64,000 bases of DNA. Source: JAHEYG01 sp040403535. Its GTDB lineage: Bacteria; Bacteroidota; Bacteroidia; B-17B0; Aurantibacillaceae. The notes beneath the pieces are model-generated. The model saw only the letters and a list, made by a program, of their open reading frames with translations, was not told the origin of the DNA and searched no databases. This document shows positions 26,875 to 36,700 of the stretch, piece after piece. The stretch spans positions 1 through 64,000 of the forward strand of contig JBBAKL010000007.1 in the NCBI GenBank assembly GCA_040403535.1. Direction: 5' to 3'. A program made the position numbers and the translations under genes. The number at the start of each line of letters is the position of its first letter. The stretch's first letter is position 1.

Positions 26875-27930
26875 TTAAAAATGTATGTTACCTCTGAAAT
26901 ATTCTACTGCAACCGTAATCGCAAGGTTTAATAACGATAACGGTAATAATGTTCTCCAGCCTAAATTCATTAATTGGTCATAACGGAAGCGTGGCAGAGT
27001 CCAGCGCACCCACATGAATACACAAATGAAAATAAATATTTTTGTAAAGTAAGCGCCGAATCCAATTAAAGAAATAACCCAACTGCCTTCTTCTAATCCC
27101 ATTGCCGAATATAATTCGCTAGCAAAGGGGAAATTGTAACCCCCGAAATATAATCCTGCCATAATCGCTGAAGAAATAAACATGTTGATGTATTCCGCAA
27201 ACAAGAACAATCCTAACTTCATGGATGAATATTCAGTATGGTAACCGCCCACTAATTCACTTTCACACTCAGGTAAATCAAAAGGGGCGCGATTGGTTTC
27301 CGCCAACGCGCAAACAAAGAAAATTATGAAACCTAAAGGCTGATAAACAATATTAGCAAGACCCTGATCTTGTTGCGCCAGAATTTCGCGAATACTTAAA
27401 GTTCCGCCTGCAGTGATGATTAAAGCAATGATGGAAATTCCCATAGCGATTTCATAACTAATCATTTGTGAGGAAGCACGAATTGCGCCTAATAACGCGT
27501 ATTTGTTATTGGAGGCCCATCCGGCAATCATGATACCGTATACACCAATGGAAACAACACCCAATAAATACAATATGCCAATATTGATGTCGGTAATTTG
27601 TAAAGCATAAGTTTTACCGTCAATAGTTACGTCTTTTGCCCAAGGAATTACTGAGCCAGTCATTAATGACGTAAGCATAAACAAACTTGGACCAAGAATA
27701 AATAAGAAGCGGTTTGACACGTTAGGAATAATTTCTTCTTTGAAAAACATTTTACCCCCATCGGCTAATGGCTGTAACAAGCCCCATGGACCTGCTTTAT
27801 CCGGACCAACGCGGTCTTGAAGAAAGGCAGCAAATTTTCGTTCCCATAAAGTTGCATAGGCGGCTACCCCTAATGAAAGAAGGAATACTGCTAAGCAAAC
27901 AATGGCTTTGTAAATAATAAAACTTATCAT
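26875..27930 (-). CDS. nuoH: NADH-quinone oxidoreductase subunit H
   Basis: NuoH forms most of the quinone tunnel. The 351-residue membrane protein shows ERKFAAFLQDRVGPDKAGP near the N-terminus, AETNRAPFDLPECESELVGG, and HTEYSSMKLGLFLFAEY, the classic complex I ND1 signatures. It begins 2 bases after the nuoG stop codon. Confidence 0.97.
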   Translation of the reverse strand: MISFIIYKAIVCLAVFLLSLGVAAYATLWERKFAAFLQDRVGPDKAGPWGLLQPLADGGKMFFKEEIIPNVSNRFLFILGPSLFMLTSLMTGSVIPWAKDVTIDGKTYALQITDINIGILYLLGVVSIGVYGIMIAGWASNNKYALLGAIRASSQMISYEIAMGISIIALIITAGGTLSIREILAQQDQGLANIVYQPLGFIIFFVCALAETNRAPFDLPECESELVGGYHTEYSSMKLGLFLFAEYINMFISSAIMAGLYFGGYNFPFASELYSAMGLEEGSWVISLIGFGAYFTKIFIFICVFMWVRWTLPRFRYDQLMNLGWRTLLPLSLLNLAITVAVEYFRGNIHF

Positions 27931-27932
27931 AA

Positions 27933-28919
27933 TTAAGGTCGTTTATTAATGTCCATAAATCCTAAAGCTTTTTGTTGCTTTAAGGCCTGTAATTTTAATT
28001 CATTTAAGTGTTCGTAGTGATTTTGCGAAATTACCGACTGGCGACTGATGTGCGATGGCCCCTCAATTACCCAATCTGATTTTTTCTTATGATCGTAACG
28101 ACACGAATTACAAATGAACTCTTCTACTTCGTCCCACTGATCTTTGCGCGCTGTCACGCGTAATACTTCCTCCCCCTTTAACCATACGCGGGTTTTTCCG
28201 CAGCACTTATCACACTTACGGTGAGCATCCACAGGCTTTGTAAACCATACGCGGCTCTTGAAGCGGAAAGTTCTGTCGGTTAAAGCGCCAACCGGACAAA
28301 CATCAATTACGTTTCCTGAAAAGTCGTTATCGATTGCTTTTTCAATGTATGTAGAAATTTCAGCCGCATCCCCTCTGTGAACAACTCCGTGTACGCGCCC
28401 ATCGGTTAATTGTTCGCAGGTTTTAACACAACGATAACATAAAATGCAACGGTTCATATGCAATTTAATTTTATCGCCAATATCAATCATATCGTATTCA
28501 CGACGTTTAAATTCGTAACGGGTTTTTGCAGATCCGTGTTCATAACCTAAATCCTGTAATTTACACTCTCCTGCCTGATCGCAAACCGGACAATCTAAAG
28601 GGTGGTTGATTAATAAAAACTCAACAACACCTTTACGTGCTTCAACAATTTCAGGTGAAGTTACGTTTTGCACTTCCATTCCGTCCATTACTTCGGTGCG
28701 GCAAGAAGCAACCGGCTTTGGCATTGGGTTTGGGTTTTGTGCAGAGCCCTTTGTAACTTTTACGATACAAGTTCTGCAATATCCGCCCGATGTTTTTAAT
28801 TTAGAATAATAACACATGGTTGGCGGAGCAACCTCCGGACCAATCATGCGTGCAGCCTGCAAAATTGTGGTGCCTTTTGGCACTTCAATTTCTATTCCGT
28901 CTATAGTAACTTTTGGCAT
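27933..28919 (-). CDS. nuoG: NADH-quinone oxidoreductase subunit G, short form
   Basis: NuoG carries Fe-S clusters of the peripheral arm. This version has 328 residues, whereas enterobacterial NuoG has about 900. The N-terminal [2Fe-2S] domain (GGYCRTCIVKV, and CRTEV), the His-Cys loop (HPLDCPVCDQAGECKLQDLG) and the [4Fe-4S] pair (CILCYRCVKTC, DVCPVGAL) are complete. It then has the start of a molybdopterin-oxidoreductase Fe-S domain (KCDKCCGKTRVW, ICNSCRYDH) and stops; the catalytic-like C-terminal domains are missing. Short NuoG proteins are known from other Bacteroidota, so this is likely lineage-typical rather than a truncation. Confidence 0.94.
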   Translation of the reverse strand: MPKVTIDGIEIEVPKGTTILQAARMIGPEVAPPTMCYYSKLKTSGGYCRTCIVKVTKGSAQNPNPMPKPVASCRTEVMDGMEVQNVTSPEIVEARKGVVEFLLINHPLDCPVCDQAGECKLQDLGYEHGSAKTRYEFKRREYDMIDIGDKIKLHMNRCILCYRCVKTCEQLTDGRVHGVVHRGDAAEISTYIEKAIDNDFSGNVIDVCPVGALTDRTFRFKSRVWFTKPVDAHRKCDKCCGKTRVWLKGEEVLRVTARKDQWDEVEEFICNSCRYDHKKKSDWVIEGPSHISRQSVISQNHYEHLNELKLQALKQQKALGFMDINKRP

Positions 28920-28943
28920 ATTATAAAATTTTTAGTTTACGGC

Positions 28944-30284
28944 TTAAGCCATTGCATTCTTTTTTAATCTTTCGTAATGACTAACGTCGTTAAACTTTTT
29001 ATTTCTTGCTATTTCTAAAAATTCATGTTTAAAGTGACGGATTGCCGCAGCAACCGGCCAGGCAGCAGCCTCACCTAAAGGACAAATCGTTTTTCCTTCG
29101 ATTTTGCTTTGGACATCCCACAATAAATCAACGTCAGCTTCTGTTGCTGTTCCGTTTAAGAATTTCTTTAATATTTTTTCCATCCATCCGGTTCCTTCAC
29201 GACAAGGCGAACATTGTCCGCAGCTTTCGTGGTGATAGAAACGAGAGAACGTAAATAAGTTTTTTACAATGCTAGTATCTTCATCCATTACAATGAAACC
29301 ACCAGACCCCAACATAGTACCAGTTTGGAATCCGCCGTCAGACAAACTTTCGTAAGTCATTAAACGCGGTTCGCCTTTTGCGGTTTTTAAAATTAATTCG
29401 GTTGGAAGAATAGGTACGGATGAACCTCCGGCAACAACGGCTTTTAATTTTTTACCGTTACGGATACCACCACAATATTCTTCGCTATAAATAAACTCTT
29501 CAACAGGCACACCTAACTCAATTTCGTAAACTCCGGGTTTGTTAATGTGACCTGATGCTGAAATTAATTTTGTTCCGGTTGATTTACCAATTCCGATTTT
29601 TGCGTACTCTTCGCCTCCTATCATAACGATAGGACAAACTGCCGCAATGGTCTCTACGTTATTAACTACGGTTGGACAACCCCATAAACCCGCAACAGCA
29701 GGGAATGGAGGTTTAATACGCGGGTTACCGCGCTTTCCTTCCAATGATTCTAATAATGCAGTTTCTTCACCGCAGATATAAGCACCGCCACCAACTTGAA
29801 CTGAAAGATCTAATGAATAGTTAGTGCCTAAAATGTTTTTTCCTAACCAACCAGCCGCATAAGCTTCACGAATGGCTTGTTCTAAAATTCTTGCTACATA
29901 AAAATATTCGCCACGGATGTATATGTATGATTGGTTAGCGCCTAATGCGTAAGAAGAAGTAATCATTCCCTCAATTAACGCATGAGGAATTTTTTCCATT
30001 AAATAACGATCTTTAAATGTGCCCGGCTCCGATTCGTCGGCATTACAAACTAAGTAACGAGGTACACCTTCCGGTTTAGCCAAGAAACTCCACTTCATCC
30101 CGGTAGGGAATCCCGCACCACCACGACCGCGTAAGCCGGATTTTTTAACCTCATCCGTTACCTGATCAGGGGTCATTGTTTTAAGTGCTTTTTCAACCGA
30201 TGCGTAACCACCGTGTGCGCGATAAACATCCAGTGTGTGAATTCCAGGAACTTTATCGTTGTGTATTAATAGCTTTCTTCCCAT
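28944..30284 (-). CDS. nuoF: NADH-quinone oxidoreductase subunit F (NADH/FMN binding)
   Basis: NuoF oxidises NADH through FMN and the N3 [4Fe-4S] cluster. Landmarks in the 446 residues are GLRGRGGAGFPTGMKW (FMN/NADH site), CNADESEPGTFKDR, GAGAYICGEETALLESLEG-like text (here GGGAYICGEETALLES), and the cluster motif ESCGQCSPCREGT with a later Cys in TICPLGEAA. It starts 9 bases after nuoE. Confidence 0.97.
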   Translation of the reverse strand: MGRKLLIHNDKVPGIHTLDVYRAHGGYASVEKALKTMTPDQVTDEVKKSGLRGRGGAGFPTGMKWSFLAKPEGVPRYLVCNADESEPGTFKDRYLMEKIPHALIEGMITSSYALGANQSYIYIRGEYFYVARILEQAIREAYAAGWLGKNILGTNYSLDLSVQVGGGAYICGEETALLESLEGKRGNPRIKPPFPAVAGLWGCPTVVNNVETIAAVCPIVMIGGEEYAKIGIGKSTGTKLISASGHINKPGVYEIELGVPVEEFIYSEEYCGGIRNGKKLKAVVAGGSSVPILPTELILKTAKGEPRLMTYESLSDGGFQTGTMLGSGGFIVMDEDTSIVKNLFTFSRFYHHESCGQCSPCREGTGWMEKILKKFLNGTATEADVDLLWDVQSKIEGKTICPLGEAAAWPVAAAIRHFKHEFLEIARNKKFNDVSHYERLKKNAMA

Positions 30285-30293
30285 TACAAAATA

Positions 30294-30875
30294 TTATAAT
30301 GTATTGTTATAATCTAAATCTGTGTAACTTCTTAAGCGTCCTTCGCTTTTGTATTTTTCTAGAATGGCATCCACTTTTTCGTAAGTTAAATTTTCGTGAA
30401 AGCTGGCGCCGCACTGCATCATAGGCGCTGTTCCGCAACTACCTAAACACTCTGCTACTTTTAAAGTAAACATACCGTCGCGAGTAGTTTCACCAACTTT
30501 AATTCCTAATTTTTTCTCAATGTATTTAATGATGTCTTCGGCACCACATAACCAACAGGAGCTGGTTTGACAAATTTCCAAAGTGCATTTACCAACCGGT
30601 TTTAAATTAAACATGGTATAGAAAGATGCAACTTCAAAAACTTCAATTGGTTTAATGTTTAATACTGAAGCAACATAATCCATTACTTCAGGACTTAACC
30701 ATCCGCCAAACTCAGCCTGCGCTACGTGTAAAACAGGCAGCAATGCCGATTTTTGTTTACCCGCCGGGTAGCGGCTGATAATTGTTTTAACGGTTTCCAT
30801 TGCCGCATCACTGAATTTTACCTCAGCTCTTTTTTTGACATCGAAATTTTGTGTTCCGTGTACTTGTGCTCCCAT
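30294..30875 (-). CDS. nuoE: NADH-quinone oxidoreductase subunit E
   Basis: NuoE holds the N1a [2Fe-2S] cluster next to NuoF. The 193-residue protein is thioredoxin-like in fold and has the four cluster cysteines in CQTSSCWLCG and CLGSCGTAP. The segment VASFYTMFNLKPVGK is also typical. Spacing is 56 bases from nuoD. Confidence 0.96.
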   Translation of the reverse strand: MGAQVHGTQNFDVKKRAEVKFSDAAMETVKTIISRYPAGKQKSALLPVLHVAQAEFGGWLSPEVMDYVASVLNIKPIEVFEVASFYTMFNLKPVGKCTLEICQTSSCWLCGAEDIIKYIEKKLGIKVGETTRDGMFTLKVAECLGSCGTAPMMQCGASFHENLTYEKVDAILEKYKSEGRLRSYTDLDYNNTL

Positions 30876-30931
30876 TTTGTTTATCGTTTCGAGTCCGTTG
30901 TTTATTAAACAAGAACTCCATTCTTAATATT

Positions 30932-32146
30932 TTATGCGTCTAATTCTCCTGCAATTACATTCATACTACTCATTGTAATAATTGCATCACTTAACATGCT
31001 GCCTTTGATCATTTCAGGGTAAGCCTGGTAGTAAATGAAACAAGGGCGACGGAAATGCAAGCGGAAAGGCGTACGACCACCATCACTTACTAAATAATAT
31101 CCAACCTCTCCGTTCCCGCCTTCAACACTATGGTAAACTTCTCCTTTTGGAATGTCAGTTTCTCCCATGATAATTTTGAAGTGATAGATTAGCGCCTCCA
31201 TGTTATTATATACTTGTTCTTTTGGAGGTAAATAAAACTCCGGAACATCGGCATGGAAAGGCTGATCCTTTGGCATATTTTTAATAGCCTGCTCAATAAT
31301 TTTTAAGCTTTGCCACATTTCTTCCTGACGAACCATAAAGCGATCGTAAGTATCGCCACTAGTACCCACAGGAACAATAAAATCAAAATCTTGGTAAGAG
31401 GAATAAGGATTCATTACGCGCACGTCATAATCAACACCTGCGGCGCGTAAATTCGGTCCTGTAAAACTGTATTGTAAAGCCATCTCAGCGCTAATTGGTC
31501 CGCAGTTAATAGTGCGGTCCATAAAAATTTTATTACGCTCTAATAAGTTGGCAAATTCTTGTAAAGCTTTTGGATATCCTTTAACAAAATCATGGATTAA
31601 ATCCCAGGTTTTCTGACTCCAGTCTCTTTCAAATCCACCAATGCGGCCAATGTTAGTTGTTAAACGGGCACCGCAAATAGATTCATAGATATCATAAATT
31701 TTTTCGCGCCACTGGAAAATGTATAAGAAACCGGTCATTGCACCGGTATCTACACCAATTACCGAATTACAAATTAAGTGATCGGCAATACGCGATAACT
31801 CCATAATGATGACACGCATGTAGTCAACACGTTTAGGTGTTTGAATACCCAATAATTTTTCTACGGTCATTTCCCAGCCCATGTTGTTGATGGGAGAAGA
31901 ACAGTAGTTTAAACGGTCGGTAATAGGTGTAATCTGGTTGTACGGACGGCGCTCTGCTAATTTTTCAAATGCACGATGAATGTAACCAACGGTTGGTGTT
32001 GCTTCGTGAATAATTTCACCATCCATCTTTAACACGTTCTGAAAAATACCGTGCGTTGCTGGGTGAGTAGGGCCAAGATTCAGAATAGAATATTCTTTTT
32101 CTTCTACCTGCTCGGTTGCAATATTTTTATTTTCTTTTTTACTCAT
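30932..32146 (-). CDS. nuoD: NADH-quinone oxidoreductase subunit D
   Basis: NuoD (49-kDa homologue) forms the quinone site with NuoB. The 404 residues include LNLGPTHPATHGIFQNVLKM with the conserved HxxTH-like motif, YCSSPINNMGWEM, and DSIIGVDTGAMTGFLY-like text (here NSVIGVDTGAMTGFLY). The C-terminus MSSMNVIAGELDA corresponds to the usual GxxDxD/E end. NuoC and NuoD are separate genes here, not fused. Confidence 0.97.
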   Translation of the reverse strand: MSKKENKNIATEQVEEKEYSILNLGPTHPATHGIFQNVLKMDGEIIHEATPTVGYIHRAFEKLAERRPYNQITPITDRLNYCSSPINNMGWEMTVEKLLGIQTPKRVDYMRVIIMELSRIADHLICNSVIGVDTGAMTGFLYIFQWREKIYDIYESICGARLTTNIGRIGGFERDWSQKTWDLIHDFVKGYPKALQEFANLLERNKIFMDRTINCGPISAEMALQYSFTGPNLRAAGVDYDVRVMNPYSSYQDFDFIVPVGTSGDTYDRFMVRQEEMWQSLKIIEQAIKNMPKDQPFHADVPEFYLPPKEQVYNNMEALIYHFKIIMGETDIPKGEVYHSVEGGNGEVGYYLVSDGGRTPFRLHFRRPCFIYYQAYPEMIKGSMLSDAIITMSSMNVIAGELDA

Positions 32147-32175
32147 GTGAGAGTTTATTAAAAATCTTGTTTGAA

Positions 32176-32679
32176 TTATCGGCCAAACATTTTATCGTTC
32201 TTGTCTTCTCTTGTCTGATCTTCTAAAGGATATTCTTTCCTAAGAGGGAAAATATCCATTTCATCAACATTTAAAATGCGTTTTAAATTTGGGTGACCTT
32301 TAAATTTAACACCGTAAAAATCATACGTTTCACGCTCCATCCAGTTAGCACCAGGCCACAAATCAGTTGCGGTTGGAGTTTCGGGATGTGTCATTGGGAA
32401 AAATGTTTTTACACGAATGCGATAGTTTTTTAGCATGTTGTGTAAATGATAAATCACGCCTAAATGTTTTTCGTCTTCTGTTTGAATACCTGTTAAGTCG
32501 GTTAGAAAATGAAAAGTAAATTCCGGATCGTTTTTTAATAAAGTTAAAACCTCGTGAATTTTATCTTTATGAATATAAAACACAGGAAAATCATACAACA
32601 CTTCTGCTTTTTCAAGAGCGCCATGTATGTCTGATTTTATTTTCTCTGCTATTTTATTTAATAATTCTTCTTTATTCAT
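32176..32679 (-). CDS. nuoC: NADH-quinone oxidoreductase subunit C
   Basis: The 167-residue 30-kDa-type subunit has the family signature MERETYDFYGVKFKGHPNLKR. It has no cofactor and stabilises the peripheral arm with NuoD. It lies 21 bases after nuoB and 29 bases before nuoD. Confidence 0.96.
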   Translation of the reverse strand: MNKEELLNKIAEKIKSDIHGALEKAEVLYDFPVFYIHKDKIHEVLTLLKNDPEFTFHFLTDLTGIQTEDEKHLGVIYHLHNMLKNYRIRVKTFFPMTHPETPTATDLWPGANWMERETYDFYGVKFKGHPNLKRILNVDEMDIFPLRKEYPLEDQTREDKNDKMFGR

Positions 32680-32700
32680 TTCAGTAATTCCTTATCAATA

Positions 32701-33267
32701 TTATTCCATTCCGTAACTGTTCAATAAACGCTTGTATTCAGGCGACTGACGACGACGTAAAGATTCGTTTTTGGCTAATTCCTGAATTTTTAAAATTCCT
32801 TCAATGATTTGCTCAGGACGAGGAGGACATCCCGGAACATAAACGTCAACAGGAATAATACGGTCGATACCTTGCAGCACACTGTAAGTGTCAAAAATAC
32901 CACCACTAGAAGCACAAGCGCCAACTGATAATACCCATTTTGGCTCAGCCATTTGTTCGTATACCTGACGTAATGTTGGACCCATTTTTTTTGCAATAGT
33001 GCCCATTACCATTAACATATCCGCCTGACGTGGAGAGAAACTTAAACGCTCGGAACCAAAACGCGCTAAGTCGTAATTACTGGCCATTGTTGCCATAAAC
33101 TCAATTCCGCAACAAGATGTTGCAAATGGCAAAGGCCACAATGAATTAGCACGCGCTAAACCAATAACATCTTCCAGTTTTGTTGCAAAAAAGCCAGGGC
33201 CTTCTAATCCTTCCGGACTCTTCGCCATATCAAGCTTTGTTCGTTTTTGTAATTTATTATCGCTCAT
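32701..33267 (-). CDS. nuoB: NADH-quinone oxidoreductase subunit B (cluster N2)
   Basis: NuoB binds N2, the last Fe-S cluster before quinone. The 188-residue protein has the tandem cysteines TSCCGIEFMATM, then SVGACASSGGIFDTYSVLQG and YVPGCPPRPEQIIEGI, giving the four ligands. It is second in the operon, 54 bases after nuoA. Confidence 0.97.
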   Translation of the reverse strand: MSDNKLQKRTKLDMAKSPEGLEGPGFFATKLEDVIGLARANSLWPLPFATSCCGIEFMATMASNYDLARFGSERLSFSPRQADMLMVMGTIAKKMGPTLRQVYEQMAEPKWVLSVGACASSGGIFDTYSVLQGIDRIIPVDVYVPGCPPRPEQIIEGILKIQELAKNESLRRRQSPEYKRLLNSYGME

Positions 33268-33321
33268 GAATTTTTATTTTAAGACTTAATAGTTTAACAA
33301 GTTGAACTCAACTTAGTTTAA

Positions 33322-33696
33322 CTAATCTTCCCACTTAATTGCGTTTTTAGCAAGCATATAGTAGAATCCTACCAGTAATAGTGCAATAAAAGAAAACACT
33401 TCAATTACCCCAACAATACCCAATTCTCTATAATTTACGGCCCATGGATACATAAAAATCACCTCAACATCAAATAATACGAAGAGAATAGCAACTAGAA
33501 AATACTTGATTGAAAAAGGTAAACGTGCGTTACCCTGACTCTCGATTCCGCACTCAAATGAATCGAGTTTAATTTTTGTTTTACGTTTTGGGCCAAGAGC
33601 ATGTGATGCAACCATTGCGGTAATCACAAATCCTAAAGCGACAATAAACATTAAAACAATTGGTAGGTAATCTGTAGGCGTGTTTGTAGAACCCAT
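33322..33696 (-). CDS. nuoA: NADH-quinone oxidoreductase subunit A
   Basis: This is the first gene of the 14-gene operon. The 124-residue membrane subunit has three helices and the conserved DSFECGIESQGNARLPFSIKY loop and ILFVLFDVEVIFMYPWA. An 11-base inverted repeat lies just upstream (33715-33759). Confidence 0.96.
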   Translation of the reverse strand: MGSTNTPTDYLPIVLMFIVALGFVITAMVASHALGPKRKTKIKLDSFECGIESQGNARLPFSIKYFLVAILFVLFDVEVIFMYPWAVNYRELGIVGVIEVFSFIALLLVGFYYMLAKNAIKWED

Positions 33697-33714
33697 ATTT
33701 CGTGCATTTATCAG

Positions 33715-33759
33715 GTTGTAAGATTAACGATTTTTGGCTAAATCATCAAATCTTACAAC
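33715..33759. repeat. Inverted repeat in the nuo operon leader
   Basis: GTTGTAAGATT (33715-33725) is matched perfectly by AATCTTACAAC (33749-33759), with a 23-base loop, in the 87 bases between the T9SS protein gene and nuoA. No T run follows in the minus direction, so a plain terminator is unlikely. It could be a leader-mRNA structure or an operator for nuo. Confidence 0.6.
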
Positions 33760-33783
33760 TGATTTTTTAATGCATTAAATACC

Positions 33784-36700
33784 TTATTGTTTTACAAATT
33801 TGTAATTAACAGATGTGCTTTCGTTGTAAAGGCTTAAACTGTAAACGCCTTCCGCTAGATTTTCAACAGAAACACTTGATTTTTCGTTACTTATAGCCTT
33901 ACAACTTCCTGTTTTTACAACCTTACCCAATGTATTCGTAATCGTGTATTGAACATCTTTTGCAGAGCTGTTTTTGAAAAGCACATAAAGATTATCTTTT
34001 GCCGGGTTAGGAGAAATTTCTACAGACGAAAACACAGTATGAATGTCATCTATAGATGTAACGGTTATAAAGATTGCTGACGATGATGATTGACAAGATC
34101 CGTTACTTACCCAAACAGTATACCAACCATCAACGGTTGCAGTATACGATTGACTAGTTGCGCCAGAAATGGCACTACCATTGAGGTACCATTGATAAGT
34201 GGTTGCCGGAGAAGATGTTAGTATGTTTCCGAACTGTGAAACAACAGGAATAGCCGGTGGCGTTCCAACTGTAACGGTAGAGTTTCCGGTAACCAAACAC
34301 GCACCGGTAGAAGCAGTGTAATTATAAACGGTTGTGCTCATCGGTCCAAAGTACGCTGTATTTCCGGTTTGACCGCCTGTCCAAACAACACTTGATGCGT
34401 TGGTGGTTACAGTGACAGCAGCTGATTGCCCAGCACAAATACTTGTATTACTTGATACTGCGGTTGGTGTGTTTACTACTGAAATGGTAGTGGTGTATGG
34501 TGAGCTTGAACTTACAGAATTAGTGGCCACCAAGGTAATAGTGTATATTCCTGTTGCCGTATAGGTAACGCTTGGATTTTGTAACGTAGAACTTGAAGGT
34601 GATCCTCCTGGAAAACTCCAAGCCCATGTGGTTGGGTTGTTGGATGAAGCATCCGTTAATGTAAAAGGGACATTTATGCAAGCGCTGTTGTATGCCGAGG
34701 TATAAAACGCAAATGGTGGTGCCGAAGGGTTGCTATATAAGTCACTTTCCCAAGTACCGCGACCATAAGTTGCGGCTCTGATCTTATTGGTTGGATAAAA
34801 GATTTCTAATTCATCAATAATTACGTTTGGTAATCCCGTCATAAACGGAATCCACGAAGACATACTTAATTCGCGGTAATAAACACCTACGTCAGTTCCT
34901 ACATAAACCGCTCCCGCAGAATTGTTTTTATAAACAATACAATTTGAAGGAATATTTGGTAACCCCGTTGAGTAATTTGTCCAGCTTGTTCCACCGTTAT
35001 TTGAATAAAATACTTTGTTACCTGCTGAATAACCAGATAAAGTTACATATACATTATTTGGATTTAAATTATCTACGGCAATTCCTGTAATCTGGCTGGT
35101 ACCAACAGGTAATGTTCCGGTAATGCCACTCCATGTTAAACCACCATCAGTAGTTTTATGAAGAGAGGAAGATCTTGACGCATAAATTACACTTGTATTT
35201 GAAGGAGCAACTTTTATGTGTAGAACCTCTCCGCTTCCTGACATTGTTCCAAGTTGTGACCAAGAAGTTCCTTTGTTTGTTGATTTAAAAACCTGCTGAT
35301 AGCCGCAATAAAAATTATTGGCATTTACAGGATCCTGTGTGATAGGAGCAATCCAGGCAGCATTTCCGGTTAATCCGCTTTGAATGGCAGACCATGTTCC
35401 GCCGCCATTAGTTGATTTTTGGAAGTCACCATTTACATATGATGCAATGATAATATTATTATTACTCCAGTCAATAAAACAGTCTGCGCCGTCGCCGCCA
35501 TAAATTTCGTTCCATGCGCTTCCGTTTGATAAATTGGTTCCGTTATCCTGATGACCAGTTACAATTCTTCCCGCTGTGCTTGCGGAATTTCCAAGTCTGT
35601 ATTGTTGTGAAATGTTCATGGTGCCATTAATGGTTGCCCATGTACTTCCACCGTTAGTTGTTCTTGAAATTCCTCCGTCTGTTCCTAAATAACAAGTTGT
35701 TCCGCTTATATACTGTACATCATGTAAATCTGCATGAACGTAAGGCTTTCCTCCGCCACCATACCAGTGTGTATTTAATACCCATGTTGAACCACCGTTA
35801 GTTGATTTCCACGAATTAACACCACCAACAGTTATTTCGTTAGCATTGGTTGGTGATGCGCCTATAGCAATATCGTACCAGCCTTGTCCTCCGGCGTCTG
35901 AACCGTTTGTGCTCCACCCAAAAATATTAGGAGTTGTTGACATAGTTGAAAAGGTGCTTGCAGAGTTGGTTGAACGAAACACCCCCCCAAAACTATTATC
36001 AGAGGCTTTACTACCCAATACATAAACATAATTTGGATTTGCAGGTGTAACAGCAATAGAGGTGCGGTTTAATGAATTTACAGAACCCAAAGAGACAGAT
36101 GTATACGATGTTCCGCCATTAATGGACTTATATAAATTTCCTCCTCCTCCGGCATATACCACGGTGGTATCTCCCGGTTTATATTCTGCATCTTTAAAAT
36201 TACCGGCGATTGTCATGTTCCAAGTTGTGCCTCCGTTTAACGAGCGGTACATTCCTACTGAAGTTGCCGCAATTAGAGTGTTTGGGTTTAATGGATTAAT
36301 CAATAATCGTCCGATTCTTCTAAGCTGACTCGTAGTCCACGCTAATCCTGTTGCGTTCCAGGTTGCTCCTCCATCGGTTGATTTTAAAATACCGGTTGCA
36401 TAAGTGTCACCGGCGTCAATATCACCGGTAGCGATATACATAATGTTGGTGTTTACTGGATTAATTGCAATATCAGCAATACCCAACGAAGCTAATTGAT
36501 CGGTGTTTGTTGTCCAGGTACTTCCGTTATCGGTAGACTTCCATAAACCACCGGCCGCTGTACCGACATAAATTGTGTTGGTTCCGGCAGGATGAAAGCG
36601 TACGCACTGTAATCGTCCTGCATCACCGTTGGTTGGTGAACCAAAAGGACCTAACGGAATCCAGTTTGCTGTAGTAGCGCTTGGAGCAGCAGTTGCTAAA

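Noticed and set aside
28606..28809. Plus-strand open frame inside nuoG
   Set aside because: Antisense shadow of a conserved gene with complete Fe-S motifs.
27933..28919. NuoG as a truncated pseudogene
   Set aside because: The frame is complete, spacing to nuoH is 2 bases, and short NuoG is known in Bacteroidota.
34700..36700. CRISPR-like or tandem DNA repeats in the BNR protein gene
   Set aside because: The similarity is at the level of S(T/I)(D/N)GGxTW protein repeats; DNA copies are not regular and there are no spacers.
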